Source: Ureibacillus aquaedulcis (GTDB lineage: Bacteria; Bacillota; Bacilli; Bacillales_A; Planococcaceae). From it: 64,000 nucleotides of DNA. A program made the position numbers and the translations under genes. The stretch's first letter is position 1. The number at the start of each line of letters is the position of its first letter. The notes below the pieces were generated by a model that saw only the letters and a program-made list of their open reading frames with translations, was not told the origin of the DNA and searched no databases. Below, piece after piece: positions 45,450 through 54,204 of this stretch. Where the stretch lies: positions 62,001 through 126,000 of the forward strand of contig NZ_JAUHTQ010000009.1 of NCBI RefSeq assembly GCF_030418165.1, read 5' to 3'.

Positions 45450-45749
45450 ATGGAACATTTTCCGACTATACATACAAATTTCTGGGATGCAGTAATAGCT
45501 GTTCCTGTAGTAATGATCATCACTCAATTATTAAAGAAATCTCTCCATATTAAGCCCTTTTGGGTTCCAACAGTAGCATTACTGGTCGGTTTACTGATAT
45601 CGATTTTTATTAGTCACAGGCACAACTTTTTGGCAGGTTTATTTATGGGATGGTTCTATGGGTACTCGGCTATCGGTAGTTTCGCTTCTTTAAAAACAAG
45701 CATCAATGCCTACAGAGATAAAAAGATAAGAAATTCTAAAAAACAATAA
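45450..45749 (+). CDS. Small membrane protein, possibly holin-like
   Basis: 99 residues, three hydrophobic segments (about 12-27, 38-54, 62-82) with a Lys/Arg-rich C-terminal tail. GAGGTG precedes the ATG. The arrangement of a WDAVIAVPVVMIITQ start, a GLLISIFISH segment and a WFYGYSAIGSF end recalls small holins, but no endolysin is near. Unknown; holin is a weak suggestion. Confidence 0.45.
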   Translation: MEHFPTIHTNFWDAVIAVPVVMIITQLLKKSLHIKPFWVPTVALLVGLLISIFISHRHNFLAGLFMGWFYGYSAIGSFASLKTSINAYRDKKIRNSKKQ

Positions 45750-45868
45750 ACAGACGATTGGCTTACTTCCGACAAGAAACATTCCCCTATCGATTTTCAA
45801 TCTTAAGAAGCATGTAGTGATACGTTCCCTGTTCGCTGCATTTTGCTACGGCAAGCTTAAAAAGGAAA

Positions 45869-46318
45869 CTATAATTTCTTCTCAAACAAGGTTAACGACA
45901 GCCGCTCATTTACGATGATTTCTTTTAGCTTCTGAAATCCGTTCTTTTTATAAAGATGTACTGCCGGGGTATTTTGGGAACCTGTTGCGACCTTTATTGT
46001 TTCAACCTTGTATTCTTTTTCAATGAAATTTAGAAGCGACTGTGCGATTCCTTTTCGAAAATGGTCGGGATGTACGATTAATCGATGTATATCGACTTCC
46101 ACACCATCTGCTTTTATGGATATTACTCCGCATAGTTCATCATTTTCGTAATAACCAAAAAACATTTCACCGCAAATTTGTAAAGTTTGAACAGTATCCT
46201 TCAATGGAGGGATATCAAATGAGCCAATTAGTTCGGCCTCAATCCTATAAGATGGTATTTGTATGTTTAAAACAGCTTCCGCGTTTTTTCCATTACTAAT
46301 GTCAATACTTTTAATCAA
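45869..46318 (-). CDS. GNAT N-acetyltransferase
   Basis: 149 residues. Acetyl-CoA-binding loop IVHPDHFRKGIAQSLLNFIE, the R/QxxGxG/A form, and a C-terminal LYKKNGFQKLKEII. A typical small single-domain member acting on an amine or peptide. Confidence 0.88.
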   Translation of the reverse strand: MIKSIDISNGKNAEAVLNIQIPSYRIEAELIGSFDIPPLKDTVQTLQICGEMFFGYYENDELCGVISIKADGVEVDIHRLIVHPDHFRKGIAQSLLNFIEKEYKVETIKVATGSQNTPAVHLYKKNGFQKLKEIIVNERLSLTLFEKKL

Positions 46319-46387
46319 AGGAGCCCCTCCTTTTGTTCCAATATCCTTGCGTCAAATCGACCTTTTCCGAATTTTTGCTTATATCTT

Positions 46388-46570
46388 TTATTTACAGGAA
46401 ACTGTCCAATTAATAGCCAAGAAATCTTGTTCAACTTCAGGTGTTTTATTATTTTCCACGCAGCTATTTTTCGCATTTTCAAGTGAGTTATAGTTAAGTG
46501 CAGCAAGCATTACAAATAATAGAAAACTGGAAACTAGTATCATATAGAACTTTTTCTTATTACTCTTCAT
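46388..46570 (-). CDS. Small single-span membrane protein
   Basis: 60 residues from ATG 46570 (GGGAGGT upstream; an in-frame TTG 9 bp earlier overlaps that site). Positive N terminus (MKSNKKK), one membrane helix, then a polar tail with two Cys residues that could form a disulfide outside. No family recognised. Confidence 0.5.
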   Translation of the reverse strand: MKSNKKKFYMILVSSFLLFVMLAALNYNSLENAKNSCVENNKTPEVEQDFLAINWTVSCK

Positions 46571-46635
46571 AAAGATCAACCTCCCTGACTACTTCACCCA
46601 TTCCACTCTTGCACTGCCCTGAAATGAAAATCCTA

Positions 46636-47256
46636 TTAGTAAGCGATCCCTACACGCATTTTTAAGTAATCACAACTATTTATTTGGCTATATGCAAATT
46701 CGGCTGTATCCGGCACTGAAATTTGAGTACCACCCTCAGGCAAAAAGTTACCTTCAGTTCGATATGTAGCTAGCCTTTCTCCATCCGGCAGATAAGTAGG
46801 ACAGACAATCGTCCAATCAAGCTCCGATGCCTTTAGCATATCGTAGGCTTTGTGATGTTCTTCAGCTGCACGGGTTAACTTGCGCTTCGATTCACTTGAT
46901 TGATAACGCAATAACTCCGGAGTAATCCTGCTTTGCAAGATTCCGGCAGTTCCTATCGTGATAATTCTTTTTATCCCTTCATTTTCCATGGCCTCGATAA
47001 TAAGCAGCATACTTTCCGTTAAAGTGGTTGCTCCATCTGTACCCAGCGCACTGATCACAACATCATTTCCCTGCATCACCTGTTCGATATCCTCTTTATT
47101 TAAGACATTTCCTTTTATAATCGATAAATTTTCGTGATTGTATTCGATTTTCTCCGGAGAACGGACCAATGCCGTAACATGATGTCCATCATGAAGGGCA
47201 TGAGTTACTATTTGACTCCCAACTCGTCCAGTTCCACCTAAAATTAAAATATTCAT
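46636..47256 (-). CDS. NAD(P)-binding protein, NmrA/SDR-like
   Basis: 206 residues. GGTGRVGSQIV (7-17) is the dinucleotide loop, ALVRSPEKI the NADP-favouring second strand. No Tyr-x3-Lys pair is obvious, so it may be a sensor or flavin-type reductase such as YwnB/BVR-B-like. Monocistronic. Confidence 0.82.
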   Translation of the reverse strand: MNILILGGTGRVGSQIVTHALHDGHHVTALVRSPEKIEYNHENLSIIKGNVLNKEDIEQVMQGNDVVISALGTDGATTLTESMLLIIEAMENEGIKRIITIGTAGILQSRITPELLRYQSSESKRKLTRAAEEHHKAYDMLKASELDWTIVCPTYLPDGERLATYRTEGNFLPEGGTQISVPDTAEFAYSQINSCDYLKMRVGIAY

Positions 47257-47387
47257 GAGCAGCCCCCCTGTTTTGTTAAGCTCGGATTACTTTAAGTATA
47301 TCATTTTAGGATTCCTTTAAAAATTTGGCAAGGTGATCTTTTCCTTTAAAGGTGCGACAATCCTATATGGCCTTAAAATGAAAACAA

Positions 47388-47413
47388 GCGCATTCTTTTT
47401 AAAAAGAAAGCGC
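47388..47413 (-). terminator. Terminator of the DUF2089 operon
   Basis: Stem of GCGC plus CTTTTT/AAAAAG pairing with a T-rich flank on the minus strand, just after the stop at 47430. Confidence 0.6.
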
Positions 47414-47429
47414 CTCATTTGTAGTTGAT

Positions 47430-47699
47430 TTAAAGTTTTACTTTTACCCCAGTGCCATCCTTCAACTTTGTGTCAATAAGGATTAATCCGCTATGCCTCG
47501 AAATTTCCTTCAGTAATGGCTTCAAATTGCTTCTTTCAATTTCAGGTAAGAAGAATTTGCTTCCATCCTTCGTGATTGCTTTATTTATGGAACGATTCAC
47601 CCATTTGGATGTAATAATAAAAGTAGCAAAATTTAAGAACAGATAAGGAATGGGGATAAGCAATCGTTTGTCCTTTGCTTGTATAATAACTTTTAACAT
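47430..47699 (-). CDS. Unknown protein, third gene of the DUF2089 operon
   Basis: 89 residues with one hydrophobic segment (about 14-31, IPIPYLFLNFATFIITSKWV) and a charged rest. Its ATG overlaps the end of the preceding gene at GAGTAGATG, so translation is coupled. The C-terminal half resembles the C-terminal DUF-type extension of SHOCT-like neighbours. Function unknown. Confidence 0.6.
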   Translation of the reverse strand: MLKVIIQAKDKRLLIPIPYLFLNFATFIITSKWVNRSINKAITKDGSKFFLPEIERSNLKPLLKEISRHSGLILIDTKLKDGTGVKVKL

Positions 47700-48089
47700 C
47701 TACTCGATTACCACAGCAACTTTATCGCCATTGGCCGAAGTGATGTCAACAATCTGTCCGACTAATTCATTTTCAATGGCTTCGATCAGCAAGTCAACGT
47801 TAATATCTTTTACGTATTTTTCGGCATCAGGTATTTTTTCAGCAATATTAGTTCCTACCTTTAAAACGGCCTTGACGAGGTTGATTGGTAGGTTCACATT
47901 TACATTATCGCCGTTTTCCGAGGCTATCCGAACCTTTAAGATTTTATTTCCATAAGGGAAGTCTTTCTTTAGCGCCACTTGCCCTGGATGATCTTGACCT
48001 TGCAGGATCGCAATTAATTCACTTGCTTTTTCCTTATCAATCTTTCCTTCCTCCACCAGCGTTAAGACTCTAGAAATTTCGTCCTTCAT
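47700..48089 (-). CDS. SHOCT-like/YvlB-type N-terminal protein
   Basis: 129 residues. It starts with a short SHOCT-like helical motif (MKDEISRVLTLVEEGKIDKEKASELIAIL), which is usual beside DUF2089 genes, and goes on with a beta-rich domain. Overlaps the DUF2089 stop by 4 bp. The set resembles yvlB-type envelope-stress operons of Bacillus (inference). Confidence 0.65.
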   Translation of the reverse strand: MKDEISRVLTLVEEGKIDKEKASELIAILQGQDHPGQVALKKDFPYGNKILKVRIASENGDNVNVNLPINLVKAVLKVGTNIAEKIPDAEKYVKDINVDLLIEAIENELVGQIVDITSANGDKVAVVIE

Positions 48090-48460
48090 TCTACTTCCCC
48101 CTCTTTTAATAATTGAATGGCTTTCTCTGCCGTAATCTCGCCTTTTTCCAATAACGATACAATTCTCTTCTTATCCACTTCGGGTTTCTTTTGAGTGGAG
48201 TATCCCAGGTTAGAGATAATTTCATCCAATTTTCCCCTGACTGTCGGATAGGAAATGCCAAGTTCTTTTTCGACCTCTTTGATATTCCCCCGACATTTAA
48301 GAAAGATTTCAATAAAGTGCAGCTGTTCCTTCCCAAGAGCCGCCAGTTTTGAAACTTCAAATTCATTTTCTATCGTTGTCTGGCAATGGTTGCACTGCAG
48401 CTTCGTTATTTGGAGCGCCTTGCTGCAAACAGGACAATTCGTGAGTAAAGGATACGCCAT
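48086..48460 (-). CDS. DUF2089-family regulator
   Basis: 124 residues: a zinc-ribbon-like N terminus (CPVCSKALQITKLQCNHCQTTIE), a helix-turn-helix (FLKCRGNIKEVEKELGISYPTVRGKLDEII) and a C-terminal SHOCT-like helix ending LLKEGEVE. DUF2089 proteins are DNA-binding regulators of their own small operon. AAAGGAG precedes the ATG. First gene of three. Confidence 0.8.
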   Translation of the reverse strand: MAYPLLTNCPVCSKALQITKLQCNHCQTTIENEFEVSKLAALGKEQLHFIEIFLKCRGNIKEVEKELGISYPTVRGKLDEIISNLGYSTQKKPEVDKKRIVSLLEKGEITAEKAIQLLKEGEVE

Positions 48461-48724
48461 ATTGTTCTCCTTTCTTTTTAGTTATTTCCATTTTAAACCA
48501 TCTGAGAAAAACTTTAAACCTATTTTTAAAATTATTTATTATAATCAAAAGAATAATTAAAGAATTCAATATATGTATTAAAAAATTAAAGTTGTCGATT
48601 ACATCACAAAACAAAAATGGGCCAGTTATAAATAAAGTACTACTATGTAAAAACCCAAAGCCCCATCAAAATAAAATTCATTGAATATCATAGATGGAAT
48701 AAGTATAGAAAGGGAAATGTTCCG

Positions 48725-49615
48725 ATGCATGATATGAATATGAATTCAATGAATCATCATGATGCAATCCAGCCTAGTGAACTTTGCCAGAAGTTCGCCA
48801 AGATTTTGGATGCCACTCCTGCTGTGATTAATGGTGTCTGTACTGCTACACGTTCGCGCACAAATATTCGTCCAACTGTCTTGGGTCGCCCAGCAGAATC
48901 GTTTATGTTTGTGCCGCAAGCATGGTCATTTGAAAGTATGGATGCTCGAGGCAGAGCGTTATGCCTAGGTGAAACGGTAGTTCTTGAGGAAGAGGCAAAC
49001 CCGTATATTTCGAGATTAAGAGAACAGGGAATTATCGTAACGGCTTTTCATAATCACTGGATATTTGAAAAACCGAGGCTTATGTATATTCATTACCAAT
49101 CCATCGATGAGCCGCTGGAATTTGCTCGCAAGGTTCGAAATGCAAATAAAGTGCTGAATAATCAAAGTGTAGTAGGTCCAAGTCGTCCGAGTGCAAGTAC
49201 GGGCAATGCTATGGAACTTTGCAGTGAATTCAACAGAGTTCTTGGCGGCATGGAAACGTTTGAAGATGGCGTTTGCATGGTAATGGATTCCCGTTTAAAT
49301 ATTCAAACGACAATCATGAATCGAAGAAGCCGATCCTTCCTTACCCTCCCACAAATGTTCAATTTTGAATCACTGACGCCAGATGGAAACGCACTTTGCA
49401 GTGGAGAGACTGTCATTCTGCAAGGAGAAATCAATCCATTCATCAGTCAGCTTCGCAAAAACAATATATTGGTAACAGGGTTCCATAATCACTGGTTATT
49501 TGAGGATCCAAGGTTGATGTACATTCATTTCGTGAAGATTGATCAACCAGTAAACTTTGCAAAAGATGTAAAAGAAGCTTTAAAAGTCTTGACGAATAAA
49601 GTGGTAAGGCCTTAA
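48725..49615 (+). CDS. Two-domain DUF1259 protein
   Basis: 296 residues. Two tandem copies of the DUF1259 domain, about 15-150 and 163-296, with matching motifs (first FHNHWIFEKPRLMYIHYQSID, second FHNHWLFEDPRLMYIHFVKID). The N terminus is Met/His/Asn-rich, a possible metal-binding tail. DUF1259 proteins are secreted or cytoplasmic in Bacilli with no established role; there is no signal peptide. Monocistronic. Confidence 0.85.
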   Translation: MHDMNMNSMNHHDAIQPSELCQKFAKILDATPAVINGVCTATRSRTNIRPTVLGRPAESFMFVPQAWSFESMDARGRALCLGETVVLEEEANPYISRLREQGIIVTAFHNHWIFEKPRLMYIHYQSIDEPLEFARKVRNANKVLNNQSVVGPSRPSASTGNAMELCSEFNRVLGGMETFEDGVCMVMDSRLNIQTTIMNRRSRSFLTLPQMFNFESLTPDGNALCSGETVILQGEINPFISQLRKNNILVTGFHNHWLFEDPRLMYIHFVKIDQPVNFAKDVKEALKVLTNKVVRP

Positions 49616-49646
49616 TTTTTGAACAGCTTTTTTGCTAACTAAACTT

Positions 49647-49676
49647 GGCGCTTAACCTTGCTTGTGGTTAAGCGCC
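49647..49676. terminator. Bidirectional terminator
   Basis: 11-bp perfect stem GGCGCTTAACC / GGTTAAGCGCC between convergent DUF1259 and FosB genes. Confidence 0.85.
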
Positions 49677-49684
49677 ATTGTTTG

Positions 49685-50104
49685 TTAAAAAAACTCCATA
49701 TGCGTTTTCTCTTGCTTGTAGTAATCCAACCGATTTTGTAAGGTCCCTGTATGGAATTCAAATTTATGGCCGTCTGGATCTGTAAAATAAATTGATTTTT
49801 TATCTCTTGCATCTCTGGAGCGTCCGGATAAAATGTTCACATTCAGCCTCTCTAGCTTTTCATACATTTCATCAAACTTTTCCTCTTCAATCGAAAAAGC
49901 GATATGTGTATAGGATTGGTGAATCTCATTCCGCGGTATATCTTCTTCTACATTCAGTGCCAGCCACATGCCATTTAGATCAAAGTAGGCCGTTTTCCTT
50001 CCTTTTACTAGCAACTTCGCTTCAAAAACATTCTTATAAAACTCAATGGAAACAGCTAAATTAGAAACGGAAAATAATAAATGATTAATTCCTTTTATCG
50101 ACAT
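49685..50104 (-). CDS. fosB: Metallothiol transferase FosB, fosfomycin resistance
   Basis: 139 residues from ATG 50104 (GGTGATGG upstream). Almost continuous agreement with FosB as I know it: [45 protein letters not shown], and [22 protein letters not shown], giving the metal ligands His, His and Glu. FosB adds bacillithiol to fosfomycin. Chromosomal fosB is common in Bacilli. Confidence 0.95.
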   Translation of the reverse strand: MSIKGINHLLFSVSNLAVSIEFYKNVFEAKLLVKGRKTAYFDLNGMWLALNVEEDIPRNEIHQSYTHIAFSIEEEKFDEMYEKLERLNVNILSGRSRDARDKKSIYFTDPDGHKFEFHTGTLQNRLDYYKQEKTHMEFF

Positions 50105-50233
50105 TCCATCACCTCTGTTCTTGGTCAAAACTAGACTACCTTAACCATGCAATCCGGAATTTTTCTATATGTACATTTTTTCGAAACGCATACTCCAATA
50201 CTATTCTATAGAATCGGTCGGATACAATTAAAA

Positions 50234-50263
50234 AAACGCAATCTCATATCTGAAATTGCGTTT
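50234..50263 (-). terminator. Terminator of the MetE-like gene
   Basis: Stem AAACGCAAT.. / ATTGCGTTT and a T run on the minus strand. Confidence 0.8.
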
Positions 50264-50293
50264 CAATGTTAACTTACCGTATTCGCTAAAAAC

Positions 50294-51397
50294 TTATCCC
50301 CAAATCTCTTTCGAAATATCCACGATATACTTCAGCTTCTCCCATTGCTCTTCCTCAGTCAGGATATTGCCGTGGTGAGTTGAAGCAAATCCGCATTGCG
50401 GACTGATGCATAGTTGCTCTAATGGTACATATTTTGTTGCCTCTTCAATACGCGCTTTGATGTTTTCTTTATCTTCTAATTCCCCATGTTTTGAAGTGAA
50501 TACTCCTAGTACTACTTGTGCTCCACCATTCGGGATATGTTCTAGTGGTCCGAAATCACCTGAACGATCATCATCATATTCCAGGAAGAAACCGTCTACT
50601 TTTTCTTTTGCGAATAGTGTTGGCGCAATTTTAGCATAACTGCCTTCAAACGCCCACTTCGAGCGGTAGTTCCCACGGCAAAGGTGAGTCGTGATAATTA
50701 AATCTTCCGGTTTATCTTCCAGAACTCCATTGGCAACACGAAGAGCCAAGTCGATTAATTGTTCACGAGAATAACCGCTATCATTGAATGGAATATCCGG
50801 TGCATTCAGACCCGCAATATAGACATCATCCAGCTGCAAGTAACGGCAACCCGCATCATAGAAGGCCTTGATTGCATCGCGGTATGTTTGGATGACATCC
50901 TTTGTATATTCTTCAATGTCTGGATAGATCTCAAGATTACGAATACCCGCGTTAAATAATTGGTTTGGACTTGGAATTGTTTGCTTGGCAACAGCACGGT
51001 CCCCAACAATTTCCTTGAACTCGATAAATTCTTTAACATGTGGGTGATCTTGGTTAAATGAAACTTTGCCGATTACTCGTACATTGTATCTTTCTGTTTC
51101 TTCCCCTTTGAATGCATAGCCTTTTTCCGGAACGTATCCCTCTACCCCATTTAGATGTTCAAGGAAATCCGTATGCCAGAAACGTCGGCGAAACTCGCCA
51201 TCTGTCACAGCTTGAAGTCCGACTTCGATTTGCTTATCCACCACTTTTTTAATTTCTTCTGTTTCAATGGCATATAGTTCATGTCTCGTAATATCGCCTG
51301 CTTGAAAAGCCTTTCTTGCCTGATGAATGCTCTCTGGTCGTAATAAACTTCCTACATGATCTGCTCTAAATGGCGCCTTAATAAGTGTTTTTGTCAT
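50294..51397 (-). CDS. Cobalamin-independent methionine synthase-like protein (YxjG/YxjH type)
   Basis: 367 residues, corresponding to the C-terminal half of MetE. The zinc ligands are HLCRGN (His/Cys) and CISPQCGFAST (Cys near the end), with TDGEFRRRFWH in the substrate region. YxjG and YxjH of Bacillus use a one-domain form and an S-box; here no S-box is visible, but a palindrome lies upstream (51501-51519). Likely makes methionine from a methyl donor and homocysteine. Confidence 0.88.
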   Translation of the reverse strand: MTKTLIKAPFRADHVGSLLRPESIHQARKAFQAGDITRHELYAIETEEIKKVVDKQIEVGLQAVTDGEFRRRFWHTDFLEHLNGVEGYVPEKGYAFKGEETERYNVRVIGKVSFNQDHPHVKEFIEFKEIVGDRAVAKQTIPSPNQLFNAGIRNLEIYPDIEEYTKDVIQTYRDAIKAFYDAGCRYLQLDDVYIAGLNAPDIPFNDSGYSREQLIDLALRVANGVLEDKPEDLIITTHLCRGNYRSKWAFEGSYAKIAPTLFAKEKVDGFFLEYDDDRSGDFGPLEHIPNGGAQVVLGVFTSKHGELEDKENIKARIEEATKYVPLEQLCISPQCGFASTHHGNILTEEEQWEKLKYIVDISKEIWG

Positions 51398-51500
51398 AAT
51401 TTTTCTCCCCTTTGTGTTTTTTAAAAGCCTCTGCCCTTGATGTAAGATTAGTGTAGCATAGGGAAATTAATATAACGTAACACATAAAATCTATTCCTCG

Positions 51501-51519
51501 CTATAGCTTTTGGCTATAG
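51501..51519. promoter_or_regulatory. Palindrome upstream of the MetE-like gene
   Basis: CTATAGC-N5-GCTATAG, perfect 7-bp arms, about 104 bp upstream of the ATG. A LysR- or MtaR-type methionine operator is a plausible reading. Confidence 0.5.
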
Positions 51520-51567
51520 CTAATAAATAAGGAAACTACCTTGAATCAAATCGAGAGCAAAAAAATA

Positions 51568-51811
51568 GAGGCTGGTACAGAAGTAGAAAATTTTTAGATG
51601 ATGGAAGATTCTATATTTAAGAAATTGACACTTTATAAATTGATTGGAGTGGAGGGGCGACTCCTGGGGGAACAGCACGAGGGAGAGACGCTCGTGTCGA
51701 GCCGTGCCCGAGGCTGCGCGTCCCCGCAATGGAAATCAATTTAAGCTACATCAAGAAAAAACCATTTTCCTACTCGAGGAAAATGGTTTTTTCGGGTTAT
51801 GTCCCAACCTC
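51568..51811. repeat. Dispersed GC-rich repeat element with an outer inverted repeat
   Basis: A GC-rich core (51639-51741, GGGGCGACTCCTGGGGGAACAG and CTCGTGTCGAGCCGTGCCCGAGG) in AT-rich surroundings, flanked by outer arms GAGGCTGGTACA (51568-51579) and TGTCCCAACCTC (51800-51811). Core ends pair as ATTGATTGGAGT/ATGGAAATCAAT. The core is recognisable as a widespread Bacillaceae repeat (memory, unverified). The terminator at 51756-51792 lies inside the right arm. Confidence 0.7.
51756..51792 (-). terminator. Terminator of the MMPL gene
   Basis: 15-bp perfect stem (AAAAAACCATTTTCC / GGAAAATGGTTTTTT), inside the repeat element. Confidence 0.85.
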
Positions 51812-51865
51812 TACTATTTCTAGCTATGTTGTATGCTTTTAGCAAGGTTCTAGGTTCTACCTTAC

Positions 51866-54094
51866 TTATTCAGAAACACGCTCTTCTTTAATACGAGGGG
51901 AATTTTTCTTTTTATTGCTAGCCATACTTTCATCTATCCCTTTTTGTATTGAAGTGCCTTCAACATCAATATTTGGCAGGATTTTATCCAACCAGCTTGG
52001 CAAGTACCATGCCGCTTTCCCCATCAATGTCATTACAGCTGGTACGATTGCCATTCTCACGACAAATGCGTCAAAAATGATACCAAACGTCAAGGCGAAG
52101 CCCATTGATTTGATGATTGGGTCGGGAGCAAGCATAAATCCTGTAAATACTGCAACCATAATTAGACCTGCAGCTGTTACTACTCCCCCACTATCTTTTA
52201 TCCCTGCAAGAATTGCCTTTTTGGCATCTTTGGAATGTGTAAATTCTTCACGCATTCTACTTACCAAGAAAACCTCATAATCCATTGCTAGACCAAATAA
52301 GATACCTATGACGATAACAGGTAAAAAGGCCAAGACAGGGCTTGCAGTAGGGAAACCAAATAAACTATAAAAGTTTCCATCTTGGATTACGAAAACAACA
52401 AATCCTAATGTTGCTAAAAGTGATAGCAAGAAACCTAAAACAGCTTTTAATGGTACCAGGATTGATCTAAATACCAACACTAGTAAAATAAAGGCAAAAC
52501 CTACAATAAGAGATGCAAATAATGGTACTGCATCATTCAACTTTTCAGATATATCAATATTCACTGCCGTTGGACCAGTAACGTACAATTCCACTTGTTC
52601 TTTGTTGTTGTCTGACAACTCTCTAATTGAGTGTACTAAATCGTTTGTTTTACTATCGTTAGGTCCTGTTTTTGGCGTAATCGAAATCATGAAAACATTT
52701 CCTGATTTACCTGGAACGGGAGGACTTACACTTTTTACATTCGCTAGGTCTCCCAATTCTTCTACCACTTTATTGATCTTCGGCTGAATATCCTCACTAT
52801 TTTTATCTGCTTCAGCCAGGACTATTAATGAGGAATGATATCCAGGACCATATGCTTCACTTAGTAAGTCATACGCCCTTCTTTCTGTTGTTTCATCTGA
52901 TTTGGTTCCATTATCAGGTAGACCCAGTTGCATATGGAAGAATGGGATACTAACTACTACCAGAAGAAGTATACCTAGGATTGTTACTGTCCAAGGTCTT
53001 TTAGTAACAAAATTCCCCCATTTATTTGATTCTTTAGTGTTCTTTTTGCTAGTGAATTTTGCTAAAAATCTATTTTTTCTTGAAGGGCCAATTTTATGGC
53101 CAAATACCGCCAAAATTGCGGGTACAAAAATAACTGCTATTAAAATCGCAAAAAATACACAAACTGCTGCAGAGATTCCCATCATTGTTAAAAATGGAAT
53201 TTTTGCAACGCCTAAACCTAGCAATGCAATAATAACTGTAACCCCCGCAAATACAACCGCACTCCCGGCAGTTCCATTTGCAATAGCTATTGCTTCTTTC
53301 ACACTATGCCCTTTTGCTAATTCTTGTCGGAATCTTGACATGATAAATAGAGCATAGTCAATTCCCACTGCTAGTCCTAACATGGCAGCTAAAGCTAAAG
53401 CGAATGACGGAATATCAAGATAATTAGTTCCGATTAAAATAGATAAAATTCCTATTCCTAAACCTATGACTGCAGTAATAATCGGCATTCCAGCTGCCAA
53501 GAAGGATGTAAACGTAAGTGCAAGAACAATATAAGCAATGACTACCCCGATTACTTCTGAAATCCCTCCAATTTCTAATTCAGAAAAGGCAACCGTCCCT
53601 GCCAACTCCGTCTGAATGCCTGCATCTCTCGTATCTTCAATACTCTCAAGAATAATTTCCTTCGATTGCTCTGTTACCTTACCTGCTGGTACATCATAAG
53701 TCACTACTGCATACCCAATTTGCTTATTTTCATTGTAATTACCTAGTTCTGCAGGTGTAGCAACAGAGACAACGGATTTGTCCTCTTTGATTTTATCAAT
53801 TGTCTCATTAATGGCATCCACAACTTCACTAGACTCTAAAGTTTGGCCTTTAGGCGCTTTTAGTACTAGATTTACAGTGCCAGGTGCGGGCTCATTTGAT
53901 GACTGAAATTCTTTCTCTAGAATTTTACCTGCCTCAGCAGATTCTGTATCCGGGATGGACATCTCATCACTAAAAGCCGGACCCATACTTAATGCAACGA
54001 TCGCTATAATAATGAGGAAACCTAAAGTTCCTCCAATAACTTTCTTGTTATGATTGACAACCCATCTTCCAAGTTTATATAAATACTTTGCCAT
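51866..54094 (-). CDS. ydfJ: MMPL-family exporter, YdfJ-like
   Basis: 742 residues. Two halves, each with about six membrane segments and a large extracellular domain after the first: the RND-type MMPL pattern. A proton-relay region is in LGLAVGIDYALFIMSRFRQEL and LFGLAMDYEVFLVSRMREEF. B. subtilis YdfJ (724 residues) is controlled by the YdfHI two-component system; the same gene order follows here. Likely exports a lipophilic compound. Confidence 0.88.
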   Translation of the reverse strand: MAKYLYKLGRWVVNHNKKVIGGTLGFLIIIAIVALSMGPAFSDEMSIPDTESAEAGKILEKEFQSSNEPAPGTVNLVLKAPKGQTLESSEVVDAINETIDKIKEDKSVVSVATPAELGNYNENKQIGYAVVTYDVPAGKVTEQSKEIILESIEDTRDAGIQTELAGTVAFSELEIGGISEVIGVVIAYIVLALTFTSFLAAGMPIITAVIGLGIGILSILIGTNYLDIPSFALALAAMLGLAVGIDYALFIMSRFRQELAKGHSVKEAIAIANGTAGSAVVFAGVTVIIALLGLGVAKIPFLTMMGISAAVCVFFAILIAVIFVPAILAVFGHKIGPSRKNRFLAKFTSKKNTKESNKWGNFVTKRPWTVTILGILLLVVVSIPFFHMQLGLPDNGTKSDETTERRAYDLLSEAYGPGYHSSLIVLAEADKNSEDIQPKINKVVEELGDLANVKSVSPPVPGKSGNVFMISITPKTGPNDSKTNDLVHSIRELSDNNKEQVELYVTGPTAVNIDISEKLNDAVPLFASLIVGFAFILLVLVFRSILVPLKAVLGFLLSLLATLGFVVFVIQDGNFYSLFGFPTASPVLAFLPVIVIGILFGLAMDYEVFLVSRMREEFTHSKDAKKAILAGIKDSGGVVTAAGLIMVAVFTGFMLAPDPIIKSMGFALTFGIIFDAFVVRMAIVPAVMTLMGKAAWYLPSWLDKILPNIDVEGTSIQKGIDESMASNKKKNSPRIKEERVSE

Positions 54095-54204
54095 ACTTAA
54101 CTCCTTTCGAAAGCTTTTTTATTTCCTTACCTTCTATTCATAAAGGAGTGAGCAAAATAAAAAATCGTACATACGGGTAAGTCCCCTATGTACGTTTGGG
54201 CAAT

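Noticed and set aside
45276-45527. 83-codon minus frame
   Set aside because: Antisense to the start of a better-supported membrane protein gene, and no ribosome site.
51398-51560. S-box (SAM) riboswitch upstream of the MetE-like gene
   Set aside because: The conserved S-box core and the antiterminator pairing are not seen; only a palindrome is present.
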